Part shown: positions 1 to 12,480 of the stretch, in pieces
Position numbering within the stretch: the stretch's first letter is position 1
Layout of the letters: each line of letters begins with the position of its first letter
Assembly: GCA_021234155.1 (NCBI GenBank)
Contig: JAJEKV010000021.1
Coordinates: 12,835,760 to 12,899,759, forward strand
DNA from: Isoetes taiwanensis
Lineage: Eukaryota > Streptophyta > Lycopodiopsida > Isoetales > Isoetaceae
Length of the DNA: 64,000 nucleotides
Reading direction: 5' to 3'
Made by a program: the position numbers and the translations under genes
Notes under the pieces: model-generated
What the model was told of the DNA's origin: nothing
The model's input: only the letters and a program-made list of their open reading frames with translations
Databases searched by the model: none

Positions 1-550
1 TTTTTTAATCCCAATGATAAGCTTTCGGTAGGTACACAGACCAAACATCTATTAGCATTGTATTTCATGGGGTCCAAGTTGTATAATTGGACATTTCCTT
101 TATTTTTCTTCCTGGGTAGTTCGCATATGAGAGGCTATCCGCTATCCACCATTGTAGAAACTCTGCTGAGATGAATGAGAAGCCTATGAGGTTTTTGTCG
201 TTTTCATGTGGGCCCCATTCTAGAATAGACAAACGTGTTCTAGGCATATAATTTTCCACAATGCACGAGACGACTCCACTAGACCAAAATTAAGACATAA
301 GAAAAAATGTATAATTCCAACCCACCTCAAACTTTAAAAAAGGAGAACCATGTGACTTGGAAAATCATCAAAGCTATATGTTTTGGCATGGAAACCACCC
401 AACATCAACATTTTTGGCATGCAAGCCACAAGGATGCTCATATGTCAAGGTGGGGTTAATGTTGCAAACCAAACATATATGCAAGGAACAAACTTATGAT
501 AGGGACAATTAACTAGAAATCCAAGCTGTGGACAATATTTGCCCATGTAT
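1..550. other. No gene recognised
   Basis: AT-rich sequence with only short open frames. I see no splice-supported coding segment, RNA gene or recognisable transposon domain here. Confidence 0.5.
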
Positions 551-554
551 GATA

Positions 555-1060
555 ATTCAATGCAATGCACATTGCACAAAATCTACAAACATATATCTCT
601 TTCATTAAGAGAGGACATAATGTGAAACTAAAGGGCATACGAGCCTATAAAATGTAAATTTCAAGAGAATAAGAAACGTATAGCACGTATAATAATGGTT
701 AATGCAAAAATGATAAATACAAAATTTACCAATATTAGAACTCAATTGCATCCTCACAAGAGAGAATAAACATGCACAAGAAGTAATGTAAGGGATATAC
801 AAATCCTTATGAGGCGAGAGGACGAAAAATGCATGTCAATTCCATGAGGCAAAAACTTGTACAAAATTCACAAACATACAACTCTTTCACTACAAGAGGA
901 CAAAACGTGAAACTAAGGGGCATAAGAGCCAATGAGATGTAAAATTCAAGAGAATAAGAAATGCAATAACGACAAATAAAAGTTTTACAAAAAATAAAAC
1001 TCAATTGCAAATCCTTGTGAGGCTGGAGAATAAACATGCATCTAAATCCCATGAGGTGAG
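555..1060. repeat. Diverged direct repeat, two copies, about 286 bp apart
   Basis: The stretch around 578-780 (CACAAA-ATC-TACAAACATA, 'gaaactaaagggcat', 'caagagaataagaaa', 'gagaataaacatgca') recurs in the same order at about 865-1040 with many substitutions. Downstream, a shorter motif ('gaaaaccatgcat', 'cccatcaacaag') also recurs at about 1107 and 1205. This looks like old tandem duplication inside non-coding or transposon DNA. No function can be assigned. Confidence 0.6.
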
Positions 1061-1249
1061 AACGAAACAATTGCATGAAAGGGATTCAAACTTGAAACTA
1101 TAAGAAGAAAACCATGCATCCCCATCAACAAGCCAACAACACTAATAGCATGTAAATCCTATGAGGCGAGAGGCATGTAAGGGAAAACCCATACCTAGGG
1201 GGAAAACCATGCATACCCATCAACAAGTCAACAACATTGATATGAATTA

Positions 1250-2755
1250 AGACTGAAAAAATCTTACTTAAAAGGAATAATCTCAGAAACAAACTTATTA
1301 GCCGTATGTAGGAGTCGGTATTCACGGCCAGCATTCGCCCTTGATAGGACCAAAACCAAATCCCCAGATGTACCAGAAAATGCACTAGATGTACCCAGAA
1401 GATGCACCTGCTGCTGCAGCCACAAAAATAAGTAGAAGCCAGAAGAAAGGAAAGCCATGTCCAATAAAGAAAGTAATACTGCACATCTGTGTACTAGTTA
1501 CCACCTCTGGGATAGTGGGCAACAAGCACTGAACTACAGAGGATTGATAGAAAAAGGCTATATAACAGAACGTTCAGAAAACATAGATTGGCTGGGTGAT
1601 CTGTTAATACTTCCAAAGGCAAAGATTCGAATAGAGCTGCTTGAATGATTTTGGCTGAATGTATTGATGAAATTGTTAGCACTACACCAAACATACTCCT
1701 TGGGTAAGAATTTATAACTATTATATGTTGGAGCCTGTTGCAACAAGACCATCATTATAGGTTAACCACGCCGGAATTAAAAGCCGTTATAGATTCTTGC
1801 TTGATAAGGTAAATATGGGCTGATTGTAATGTCAAAGGCAACTGTCGAAATGGAAATGGAAAAACATAACACAAACTCACATCAAAAGAATATGGGAACC
1901 TCTATCCATCCGAGCAACAAATTTCTGATGTAGACATGATGTTCAACCAAGAACCATTATATGAAGATCTGTCAAAAAATATGCTTGATAGGGCAAACAA
2001 GATAGAATGCATATGAACAAATCACCCCTGCAGAATCAACTGAAGCTATAAAATCTAGTTTGTAAGATAGACAAAGTAGCACGGTACCTTTGGCTAGATT
2101 CGAGCTCCATACAAAGCAGCACAAGACATCTTTGGTCAGGCTAAGTCTAAGTAATCTACAATGGACACACAGAAAAATGAACAGGCAAAATCCAACAAGT
2201 TACCTCTGGCTGAGATATTGCAGATCAGAACGTTAATCTTTGGGACTCTATTAACTTGATATCCGGTGTCAAATGGCATCTGTTAGCCACAAAATTAGAC
2301 TCATAAATAGCTAGCAAGCTCGAACTTTTATGCCAAATCTGCCTCGTCTGGTCATATTCGGAAATGGCAGAAGCACCAGAGGAGGAATGCTGTTCAAGAA
2401 ATCTTGCTGCCAAATATTAGCTACATAGAGCAAATCCGAAGCAGAGGACCCAGCTAAAAAAGACCTAGGATTTAGAAGGATCGAGCAAACCTGGAAACAA
2501 GCCTAAAAACGGATTTTGCCATTAAACCAAAAATCAAAACAAAAAACCCAGTCTGCAAGAATGAACCAATCCCATCCAAACTAAACAGTTCAACAAATTA
2601 TAGAACAACCAGAACTGCATCAACAATAAAAGCAAAGCGGCCTTGAGGCATACGCCCGAATATTAATCTTGCCGTGAAATAATTCTAGGAGTAATAAATG
2701 AAAGTAGCTAAGGTAAGGAGAACTCTAAGAAGCTAAGAGGAACAGAATAGAGTAG
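1250..2755. other. No gene recognised
   Basis: Mostly AT-rich sequence with no conserved protein segment on either strand. Short frames on both strands carry no motif I recognise. Confidence 0.4.
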
Positions 2756-2760
2756 AGAAA

Positions 2761-4301
2761 CTAGCTCAAGAGAACACTGATGACAAATGAACTAGAAAAG
2801 AAGAGCATAGGGAATGCGATCCCAAAAAGCAACATCCCTTCGCAATAAAACCGTGACATTCTATGTTTTTTTGGTTTCCTTCCCCCAAGAGCCCACAATT
2901 GCCTACCTGCCATAATTATTCGCCTTCTTTTGATAGGCGACCTAATATTTCTTGGTTGCAAGCCTAATATTTTTATGCCATCCCTTTTGTTTGAGGCCAC
3001 CATTCTTTCCTACAACCATAGAGAGTGGAACATGCTAATTTGTCTTCACTATTAGAGCTTTTCACGGCTTGAAGTCCTTCTCTCTCAAATTTGTGGGGAA
3101 CATACCCCTGACAACTGCCTCTTTCGGATTACGATTGAAACTCTGGATACTCCAACAATTTTGCTGCCATTATACTCCTCTGGTCAAGATGCAATGTTTG
3201 AGGCTCAGATTGGATGCATTGTGCAACTTTAGCAACCCTTTTCATGATTTTCTTTAATGCATAACCAAATTTGCACTCGTTATAGGCAAAGCTGCACCAA
3301 ATTTCGTGAGAGATTTTGTTGTATAATTTATTTAGAAAAATGCACCCCAAATTCCTGCATTTTTTTCATAAATTAAGAAAGAATTTAGCACAGCCTTTCG
3401 TGCTTCTACTCGCATAAGCAAAATATCAGCATTCATTGATCTCATTGCCGCTAAAACTCTAGCCCTCTATAGAGGACCCTTAATTCCCCAAAGATTCCAC
3501 GAAATAATCTTCATGACTTATTTAAACGGCATTGCCCCTTACCACTTCCTTCCCACCATAGAGGATTACAGTCATATCCTCCCTTATGAATTTGTATTCA
3601 AACTTGTACTTGTTTGCATCACTTAGTACTAAAAAACCACCAAACCCTATGGTAGATTTCCAAGATACATGAGTTTTTTTTCGAAGACACCTGAACTTTT
3701 TCTCCTCCTCATATCGATGTATTCAGTAGTTACAATTTCAAGCGGGCAAAGGAAAAAGATATTGGATTTGCCATAAAATGCAAGAGGAGGGTAGACTAGG
3801 CAATAGTGACTAGTTTGAGGGTAAAAAGGAAAAAGTCACTAGCTTGTAAGAGCTGGACTACTTATAAACTTACAAAATACTTACCTCGCTCATGAGATAA
3901 GGGATATGTCTCCCTCTATCTGTGGTAGAAAAAACATTGGTTCATGCAAACTTTTTCCCTTTACGAGTATCCTCTGATATAGAGTGCTCATGAAGAACTT
4001 TAGCAATGCAACTTGGAGCAAAAGAGACCTTTTTATGCTGTTTGCCCTTTTTCTTCTTTGCATTAGTGATAAGGTTCTTCTTCAGAGCACAAACTTCCAG
4101 CTCAATTTTCTGATTACATAATTCTTCACTAATGTTTAGTGTTGCTTCAATACTAGAAATGGCAACTTCATCATTGAAGGCCTCCAAAGACCCTTTGTTG
4201 ATCACCTCCTCCAGCTGAAGAGGAGCTAAGTTGGCAACAACAATGGATTCATCAATAATTTTATGGGTATAAGTATAGGTGCTTTCGATGGGATATTGCA
4301 T
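2761..4301 (-). mobile_element. Decayed non-LTR retrotransposon (LINE) relic
   Basis: On the minus strand, a start near 3,511 reads MKIISWNLWGIKGPL, the typical first residues of a plant LINE ORF2 apurinic/apyrimidinic endonuclease, followed by a stop and then R-A-R-V-L-A-A-M. A second endonuclease-start-like stretch (NIRSPIKRRRI) lies at about 2,930-2,960. Upstream, 3,942-4,301 is an open frame of 119 residues ending in a lysine-rich tail (KKKKGKQHKKVSFAP), in the position expected for the ORF1 C-terminus. No reverse transcriptase domain is visible. It is a 5'-part relic, not a functional element. Confidence 0.55.
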
Positions 4302-4302
4302 T

Positions 4303-4570
4303 CATTTGCTATGTCTGGACGCCCTGCTATGTTGCAATTGCCTCCTCGTCCTGAGCATATCAACTCCTGAGCATATCAACTCCATTACTTGCTCTATGAG
4401 CTTTGATGATCTAGATAGATGCCTAGTAAGAGGTATCAAAATTGATCCCTACCTGGAAAGCATGGCTAACCGTTGCGAGCCCGACCTCCATCGTGTTGAT
4501 ATCCATCTTGTTTGGCTTCTATAGTACGGGGCATTTGAGCTTAATGCAGTCACTCTACGCCAGCATGATG
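4303..4570 (+). repeat. Direct repeat copy 1 (pairs with 4812-5070)
   Basis: About 265 bp starting 'catttgctatgtctggacgc' and running through 'attacttgctctatgagctt', with a 16-bp internal tandem duplication ('tgagcatatcaactcc') at about 4,351-4,382. It is open on the plus strand and contains frame MSGRPAM...SITCSMSFDD. I do not recognise the product. The second copy lies about 510 bp downstream. Confidence 0.7.
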
Positions 4571-4811
4571 AGTAAATGAATGGATTACTGCTATGAATTA
4601 TATATTTTATAAGTGTATTATGTAGTTATTCATTAGATATAAGGCATTTATAAGTGACATAAGATATAGTAATGTACAAGATTTCATGTATTAAGATGAA
4701 TAAGATATAGTAAAGATGCGTACATGATACTCGTATATACCAAATAATGTTGCTACAGTGCACATCAATAATGTTTTAGGTATACAAATAGATGTTTTTG
4801 TTGGCACATAG

Positions 4812-5070
4812 CACTCATTTGCTATGTCTGGACGCCCTGCTATGTCGCTATTGCCTTCTCGTCCCGAGCATGTCGACTCCATTACTTGCTCTATGAGCTT
4901 TGATGATTAAATGCACACTAAGAGGTGTCCTCCTTGATCCCTACCTATAAGGAATGGCCATGGGTCGCGAGGGAGATTCCCCCGGCCTCCATCGTGCTGT
5001 TATCCATCTTATTTAGCTTCTAGAGCGCGACGCCTATGAGCTTAATGGGATTAATTTACGTGAGCATAAG
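4812..5070 (+). repeat. Direct repeat copy 2 (pairs with 4303-4570)
   Basis: Second copy of the 265-bp segment, starting with the same 'catttgctatgtctggacgc'. It lacks the 16-bp internal duplication and has stop codons where copy 1 is open. A shared AT-rich motif ('gatatagtaa(t/a)gtacaaga') flanks the copies at about 4,660, 5,066 and 5,118, suggesting that a larger unit was duplicated. Confidence 0.7.
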
Positions 5071-5097
5071 ATATAGTAATGTACAAGATCTAATGTA

Positions 5098-7904
5098 TTA
5101 ACATGAATACGATATATATAGTAAAGTACAAGATCTCATGTTTAAGATGAATGTGCTATGTCTTTCTACATGTCTACAATATATTTGGACAGTTTTCAGC
5201 CTCTTGCCATTGGCATTCAAAGCATAATGAATAGCATCTAATTTTTTGTACCTTATAGGATCGGAAGGTTTAGCTAAGCAACATGTGTAGTCCCCTTCAG
5301 TAGGCTTCCACCATGATATATAAATATGGCCAAAATTTGTAGATTCTGGATCAAGAACAACATTCTTCTCTGCATATCCTAACCAAGTGGCAGTGTTGTC
5401 ATCTCCACGCCTGACTAGAACAAACATACCCTTTAAAATATGTACATGAGGATCAAATTCTTCAAGAGGCATCACTGGACGCCCATCTGAAGGGCCACAA
5501 TAAGAAGGTAAAAGTCGCACACCACTTGGCAGCATTGGTTGACCATGTTCATCCTCTTTCTAAATTCTAACTCTTGGAGAATTTGATGGCATCCGATCTT
5601 TATGTGTAGGATGCATTTTGTATTGCATAACAGGCCAATCTTCTACCATCTTAAATTTGAAGAGCAATGGTTCAGTATGTCCAACTAGGCATTGTCCCTT
5701 ATCAGGGATGAATCCCTTCACAAAAACCTTCCAATTTAGGACTTCATCAATGAAGTATGAAATTGGAGATTTTGCATTGCACTTGCTTAACAAGTAAAGT
5801 AGCTCTGGTAGTGTCAAAGCATCTGATGAACTCATCAAGGTTGAAAAAGTTCCAAATAAATCATCAATATCATCATGGATATGGCCGACCATTATCAAGC
5901 CCACTTGGATCTCATCAAAGACCTTAAGCCAAGTCAAATAAGATAAGTACGAAAATATGTAGCTATTTTTGTTTTGGTCTGATGCATTATCAAGTTGCAA
6001 ATAGAGATTTCGGGGAAGAGGGTTGAATACCTCAGGATTTATTGTAGTTGATGTCTTTGGCAATACTTCTGGCATGGAAGCAAGTTTGTTCTTCAAAGGA
6101 TTAATCCTTTGACTGCTTGCATCCATTTGCAATCTGTAGGCTTACTTCCACATAAATCACCTATCTTGTACCAATTCCAAGTTATGCAATATCGTAGAAA
6201 GTGAACCGATGTGGAAATTTGAGTCATCTTTCTATAAATCAAGTGAAAAATGACCATAGGCATGACCACCATGCCCATGAGTCAAAGCTGTCAAACTGCT
6301 CTTCTAGCGGTCACCCCTCCATACAGATTTTGCTAGATGATGACTTTTAGGCACTAAAGACTTAACCTGATTCATCTTATCATGTATTATACATAAATGA
6401 TTTTTAGGAGACCGTTGTGACAATGCTCTCCAATGCTAGTACTGACTTCTGCAAGAATGTTGCTCTAGTATATGAGCCCGACGGTGAATTGCAAGATTTT
6501 GTCTCTCTTGTATCTTTTGTTTTTTTCCAGCTTCTGCTTAATTACAATGCAGATGTTGCATTTAGAAAAGGTTGTATTTTTTGCAATGCTAACATCTGGA
6601 AATTCCCTTTTCCATATACTATAAAAAGAGTTCACGGCTACAGTTGTTTAGGCTTCTTGGAGCCCGTATTACCATATTCAGCTAGCTTTCCACCTGCTTC
6701 AAATCTCTTTCTCCAATTCTAGAATGTTGACTGACAGATACCTAAATCCATGCGCCACCCAGTCAGACAGAATTCCAGCCCCTTGAGCACTATCATGTCC
6801 TCTCCTTGTCCTGTGTAAGTCACACTCAGCACATCAAAAAAATATCTAACCTTTGCATTGTATGTTTGAGAATAAAATTCCTTTCTTAATGCACGTACTT
6901 GATGCTTGATAAGTTTCTTGTTGCAAGTATTTTTACAGCAGCGTGTCTTCGTAAACTTCTTGATGGAATTTGTAGTGCATAGCCTTTCCTTTTTGCTCTT
7001 TCCTTTGGGCTCTCTTGGAATCCTATTTGTGTATGTGTACTTCCTTTTTCGCGTGAATTGAGCCTGAATGTTGTCGTTAAATGATTCTAGCTCTATATCC
7101 TCATTATCTTTAGCTTCTCGAGCTTGCAGATGTTGTGAGATAGTCCTTCCATCCTGCAGCATCACATCGTTGTTTTTCCATTGAACAAGTGCATTTTCAG
7201 TTGGCCTTTCTGCACAAGCATGACATTTGAGATCCTCTGTAATTAGTTCAGGAAGCATCTTTCCTACACAAAGGCCCACCTTTGAGCTTCCTAAAAATTC
7301 ATCATCAACAACATCCTGGGGATCACTGAAGACAACTATGGCCTCTGCATATTTAGTTCGGTCATATGAATGAAGAATATGGCAATGCTTGCCCAAGAGA
7401 TTAGTTCTTGAGAAACTAGATGGTGGTTCATCATCATCTGATGCTATCCTGCGAGAAAATTGAGTAGCTAGGTCCACTGTAGGATCAATTTCTTCATCTG
7501 CATCTGGCACTGCCTCTGCAGATTCTATATTTGAGCTCAGCGAGAAAGGATTCTGCATGTATTGTTTTAGTGTATCAATTGGTGCTAGATCAGTGGCATG
7601 ATATCTTATATCCTGCCGAGGCCATTCGATAAATGTCCCCACAGCTTCTGCAATGTTGTCTGCACCCGCAATGCAATCGGAAGGATGTGGGTAGGCACTA
7701 TAGCCTCGATAACTTGCACTGCTACGTTCAGTGCGTCAACATTCTTTCCATGGATGGATGCAACTTCTATTTAGCCAGTGACCTCTGCCAACCACAACAT
7801 TATCACTGACTAGGTTCACCATATTCTCTGTGCTACTTATTGTCTGAACTAGAGGAGCAATTGACACTGAGTCCGATGATAATGCAGAGGTACCAGTAGG
7901 CCTC
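5098..7904 (-). pseudogene. Broken transposase-like gene (DUF7869-like)
   Basis: Minus-strand coding remnants in three blocks. Block 1 (7,642-6,719) has the N-terminal part: GTFIEWPR near the start, a VVFSDPQDVVDDEFLG stretch, a basic region (KRKYTYTNR, KKERLC), then a Cys-rich block (CCKNTC) ending in the pattern G-x-E-F-C-x-x-G-W-x-x-x-L-G-I-C. Block 2 (6,132-5,560) has the core: LYLQLDNASDQNKN, then VGHIHDDIDDLFGTF, which match the 'LDN...NKN' and 'GHTHEDID' signatures I associate with DUF7869-type RNase H-fold transposase-like proteins. Block 3 (5,535-5,098) follows in the same frame after a single stop codon. Between blocks 1 and 2 the frame shifts and stops occur. Upstream of 7,642 the frame is also broken, and the gene is cut at 7,904 by a retrotransposon. 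The family name is from memory; the motif match is direct. Confidence 0.65.
7900..7904. repeat. Target-site duplication GCCTC, left copy
   Basis: GCCTC lies immediately left of the left LTR; the same five bases lie immediately right of the right LTR at 19,200-19,204. Five-base duplications are usual for Ty3/gypsy integration. The left copy abuts the point where homology between the two LTRs begins. Confidence 0.65.
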
Positions 7905-10592
7905 TCAAAATTTCACTTCTGACCAAATCACAACTTGATCAATGTCCCTGGCAGCAAGCTGAATTTTGCAAATGAAAAAGTACAACTCTTTTTTCAATTC
8001 TGATACTTGATTCAGACTCTTACCTGCACACAAGGTACATCAAGTTTTTTGCCAAAAAATCATGCAAAAATGTTCTAAAATTTAGATTTTTTGCAAAAAG
8101 ACTGTCATAATGCAAAAACCAGCAAGCATATATTTGCAAATCGAGTTCTAGTGATCTTTTTTCACTTTTGGCAACTCCTGACAGCTTTGACAGGGTTTGC
8201 AAACAAAGTTGTTTGTCAAAGATTAATGCTATTTTGCCCAGAAAATTTGTTTTTTCTCTTAGAATTCTGTCACAAACAAGAACCAGCATGAATTTTTTTG
8301 TAAATCAAGTTCAAGCAACCTATTTTAGCTTTTGAATGCTCCCAACAACTCTGACAGGTCTGTACAAGAGTTGCATCAAGTAGATTTAGCCAAAAATTTA
8401 CTAGTTTGCTTGCAAAAAATCTTTCTTTAATGGCTTATTCTTGTATAGTACGACCTCTTGTACTTTGTGATTCTTCAGGCTCTTGTATGAGTCCTTTTTT
8501 ATGTTTTGGTACTAGTTGGATGTATGCACTCTATGCTAAATGTGCTAATAACTCATGTTTGCGAAGTACGTGCCTCTATTTATTAATCTTGCTTATCTTA
8601 ATGGCTTAGAATGCAAATATAAAACGCCTAGGCTTACCTTTTTTTTTGTTTCTTATACAATGCAACTCTAACTAGATAAGATAATCCACTTACTTCACCT
8701 TTAGCACAATAACAGAATTTCCTTACATCATTTTTGCTCTCTCTTGTCAATTTTTAGATCCTTAAGTGTTCTAAGCTTGTAGTAGACACGAATCTTCTCC
8801 AAAGAGGACCGATTTTCATTCATTGAGGCATCGTACAAGAATTTTTCAATCCCAAGCTCTAATGTTTGGTCACAGGATCAAATCAAGGAAAAATAAGATA
8901 TTTCAGTCAAATTGCCTCATAAATCCATGATTCACAAGGCAAGGAAGGTCGATTCAAGCAGAAGAAGGTCAATCCAACCCAAAATAGTGTCGTGCAGATC
9001 AATTCTCTTGCCCAAAACCCTCGAAACTTTCTGTAACCAAAATCCCTTTTTTGAAAATCCCCTGTTCCGTCCCAATCTTGGCAAATCTGGCTCGAATCCC
9101 TGTCTTTTTACTCGATTTTTGTTTCTTGGTATAGAATAGATTAATCCCAGAGGTATTAGCTATGATTAGGCTGTTGAATCGATCTGTAAATATGGATCTT
9201 GGTGTGAATCAATTTTTAAAGTTCTTAAGATCTCGAGCACAATATCCCACAGGAATTTTTGAAAAAAGGAGCTTGGGTATATAAGGATAAGTCCAGCTCA
9301 ACTATTAATATTTGCGTGCTGTCCTCCACGTGAGATCTGGCCCGTTGCCAACTCACATGCCCAGAGGCACCACGTGGCGGGAGGAGATTGGGTGGGGGAA
9401 GAAACTAGGCCCCCCGGGGGGGGGGAGGGGGGCACGGTTCCCAAGAAATGAAAAAATGAAGGTCAATATAGGGTCTTTTTCAAAAATTCTTTTTTCCATA
9501 GGAATCCTTTTTTATGCTCTACAAGATGGATAAATCTTTTTGCAAAAATGCACATCCGATCTTTTGGCTAAAAATCGGAGTGAAATTTGATGAGGTGGCA
9601 AGTTGGTGGGGTGATGTGGCAAATGGGTGGTGACATGGCATTATGAAGTGATGATATATCAAGTAAGGTGGGAAAATGACTTTTTTCTAATCAAAACTTT
9701 TTATGAAGTGGAGTTGATGTGGATGACATGTGTATGATGATGTGGATGTACTTGGGATGATGTGGCACCATGAAGAGATAACATGTCACCTATGGTATCA
9801 AAATGACTTTTCTTAGGTCAATTTTTTTTTAAAATGAGTGATGAGGTAGATGACACGTGTATGATGACATGGATGTGCTTAGATGATGATGTGGATGATT
9901 TTTGACATTTTTTGAAGATGATATAGACAATTTGGCACCCACTTTGGCACTTGTGCACATACCACTAAAGCGTTAATGTAATGACTAGGATAGTTTGCTC
10001 TTCCACACTTGCTTGAAGAAAATGTGCACTTTCTCTCTCTAGCTTTGCTTTTAGAGACAGAAAATTGTCTTAGACCATGGGAATACACAAATTTGGTGGA
10101 AGTTTTAGCTTTTTTCAAAGGAGGTGAATGTATGATGGGTGTGTGATGTGTTTTGACTAGAAAAAAGACTCTTTGCCAACTTTGGCTAGGAAAAGTGATG
10201 ATGAGGCAAGGAAATGTGGATTGTGGAGCATGTAGGGTGTTTCATGGATGGGTTTGATGTGGTAGGATCATGAAAGAAGCCTTAGGAAATAGAACTTATG
10301 CCAAAATGATTTGGAACTAGCCACATAACAAAAAATCTTGAGGGGTCTTCCAAACTTCAATCTTGAGGGGTCTTCCAATCTCTAGACTCAACTTATCTTG
10401 CTTGAATCTCATCTTCCTTGCTATCCTTAGTGAATGTCCTTCCTTTGGTTCTTCATCATAGGTGTTAACTTGGAGTCTTCAAAAATGGGAGTCTTCAAAC
10501 TTCTAGCTCATGCACACATGTATTAATCAAATGTTAGACAAAATATGCAAATTGTGTGCATTGCTCTTCTATGCTGCCAAAATGTGGCAGCA
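7905..10592 (-). repeat. 3' LTR of the Tat-like element
   Basis: Direct-repeat partner of 16,502-19,199. Its outer right end is a perfect 8-bp inverted repeat, TGCTGCCA-AAATG-TGGCAGCA (10,572-10,592), giving the minus-strand LTR a canonical TG start. The other end reads TTTTGA on the minus strand, not the canonical CA. The LTR contains reiterated 'gatgatgtgg'-type subrepeats at about 9,590-9,900. It also carries a C6/G-rich tract at about 9,411-9,441 that the partner LTR lacks. A purine-rich stretch (CTGGGGGACCAG on the minus strand) just inside the LTR, at about 10,600-10,620, could be the polypurine tract. Confidence 0.85.
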
Positions 10593-11303
10593 TCATGCCA
10601 AACAAAGAGGCTGGTCCCCCAGCCTCTAGTTATGCACATGAGTTCTCTAAAGTTCTTGATGGTTGCCAATGTGGAAGTATGGTTGGCAACATAGGTTTTT
10701 GCAAGAGATGAGAGCAAGATAGTATGGTAGGCAAGCCAAACGATGTGCAAAATGATCATAGAAGCAAAAATCTGATGAATTTGCATGACAGGTGAGTCTG
10801 TAGTTAGTAAAATGGAGTTGTCATATGGAGGTGTGATGGCAACTTGATGGATGTCTTTGGAAATGATGAGATAGAAGAGGTTTACATGGATTGAGGACAA
10901 CTCTTGAGCAGATTATCATGTAATTGGAGGTATGAGAGGATGGTCTTGCATATGACAAAGTGTTTGTTAGCATGAGGGCTGCTATTATGGCAGGGATGGC
11001 AGTAGCACCATATGAAGGAATGTGTGATGAAAGCGAGATGTGTAAATGAGAATGAGATGTATGAATGAGCATGATAGGTGCTCCTGCATAGAAATCAATC
11101 ACTTTAGTAAAGAGAACTCAAGAGGATGGCCTTGTATGAGCAAAAACCTGCATGTACTCCACTGTTCCTTGCATTAGTTACAACAATAGACTTCTCAAAG
11201 CATGCAAGACCACCTAGACTCTTCAGAAATCTTGCCTATTTGTTGAAAACTCCTAAAACCAACTCTTACACTACTTTCTAGCATGCCTAAGCTTATTTTG
11301 TTT

Positions 11304-11307
<4 letters not shown>

Positions 11308-11334
<27 letters not shown>
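11308..11334. repeat. Poly(T) tract
   Basis: Uninterrupted run of about 26 T on the plus strand inside the retrotransposon, between the LTR and the integrase 3' end. Confidence 0.9.
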
Positions 11335-11337
<3 letters not shown>

Positions 11338-11415
11338 TTTTAGTATGATCAGCAACTCCAAAAGCAACCTAAACTATTCTATCTACAAACACAATCTAAT
11401 TTTACTCAAACAAGC

Positions 11416-12480
11416 TTAAGACAACATGTGCTGCCAATATCTCTTCAAATGCAAGATGTTAATCGGATTTGGTAACTCTCTATCTTTAATAACAGATCTC
11501 AGCCAATAGGAATCTCTTCCTGATGCTCCAATTAATTCAAAAGGGCCATCCCATAAACTCTCAAACTTGGCAGCAACATCCGCATTGCTTTGTTCCACTT
11601 GAGCACCATTTCTCCAGTTTTGAGAGTACCTTGAAGCTTGTGAGCAGCCTTGAAGGCTGCAATGCCTTTGGCTTTCTTGATAAGAATTGCATCATCAGCC
11701 TCAAACCTGTGCTCTTTTAGCTGCATTAATCTCACACACCTTTCCGTTAGTGCATCCTCCATTTCCAAATTAATTTGATGTGCCAATCTAAGAGAGGGTA
11801 ATTCAAGCTCAATGGGGACAATAGACTCAATATCATACACAAGGCTAAAGGGTGTGTGCTTGGTAGATGCCTTGATGATGGCCCTATATGCAAATAAGGC
11901 ATCATGTAACTTGATATGCCAATCTCTTTTTGAGAAACTAATGGTTTTCTTAAGAATTAACTTGAGAACTTTGTTGGTGGACTTAGCTTGGCCATTTCCT
12001 TGAGGATAGAAGGCTGAGCTCTTGGTGTGTTTGACTTTGAGGGTAGATAGCAATGTGGCTATGGCTTTGTTCATAAATTGGGATCCCTATCAGATATAAG
12101 CTTGAATGGGATTCCAAATCTAGCACAAATGTTTTCACGCATAAACCTTGCAGTAGTAAAAGCATTAGCTTCTCTAAGTGGGTCTGCCTCAGCCCATTTT
12201 GTGAAATAATCAGTGGATACAAGGATGAATTGATATTGAGCTGATGAAGAAGGGTCTATGGGATCCATAAAATCAAGCCCACACACTTGAAATGGGCCTG
12301 GAAAAGTTATGGCAGTGAAAGGAGCTGGCTGCAACACTCTTTTGCCAATGATTTGGAAATTATGATAACACTTTATTACATCATAGCAATCTTTAAAGAG
12401 AGTAGGCTACAAATACCCTGATCTCAAAATCTTCTTGGCTGTTGTATCAGCAGCAAAATGGCCTCCACAAAAAACCTTCA
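11416..12480 (-). pseudogene. Retrotransposon integrase, catalytic Glu lost
   Basis: The minus strand encodes the integrase core in two frames. At 12,337-12,071: GLDFMDPIDPSS (first catalytic Asp), STDYFTKWAEA, then FKLISDRDPN (second Asp). At 12,074-11,532: FYPQGNGQAKSTNKVL, followed by the C-terminal part ending around 11,416. In this family the GQAE motif holds the third catalytic residue; here the codon is AAG (Lys), so strand transfer should be lost. The two frames are separated by a frameshift near 12,072. The N-terminal zinc region upstream of 12,337 is only faintly visible. Confidence 0.8.
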
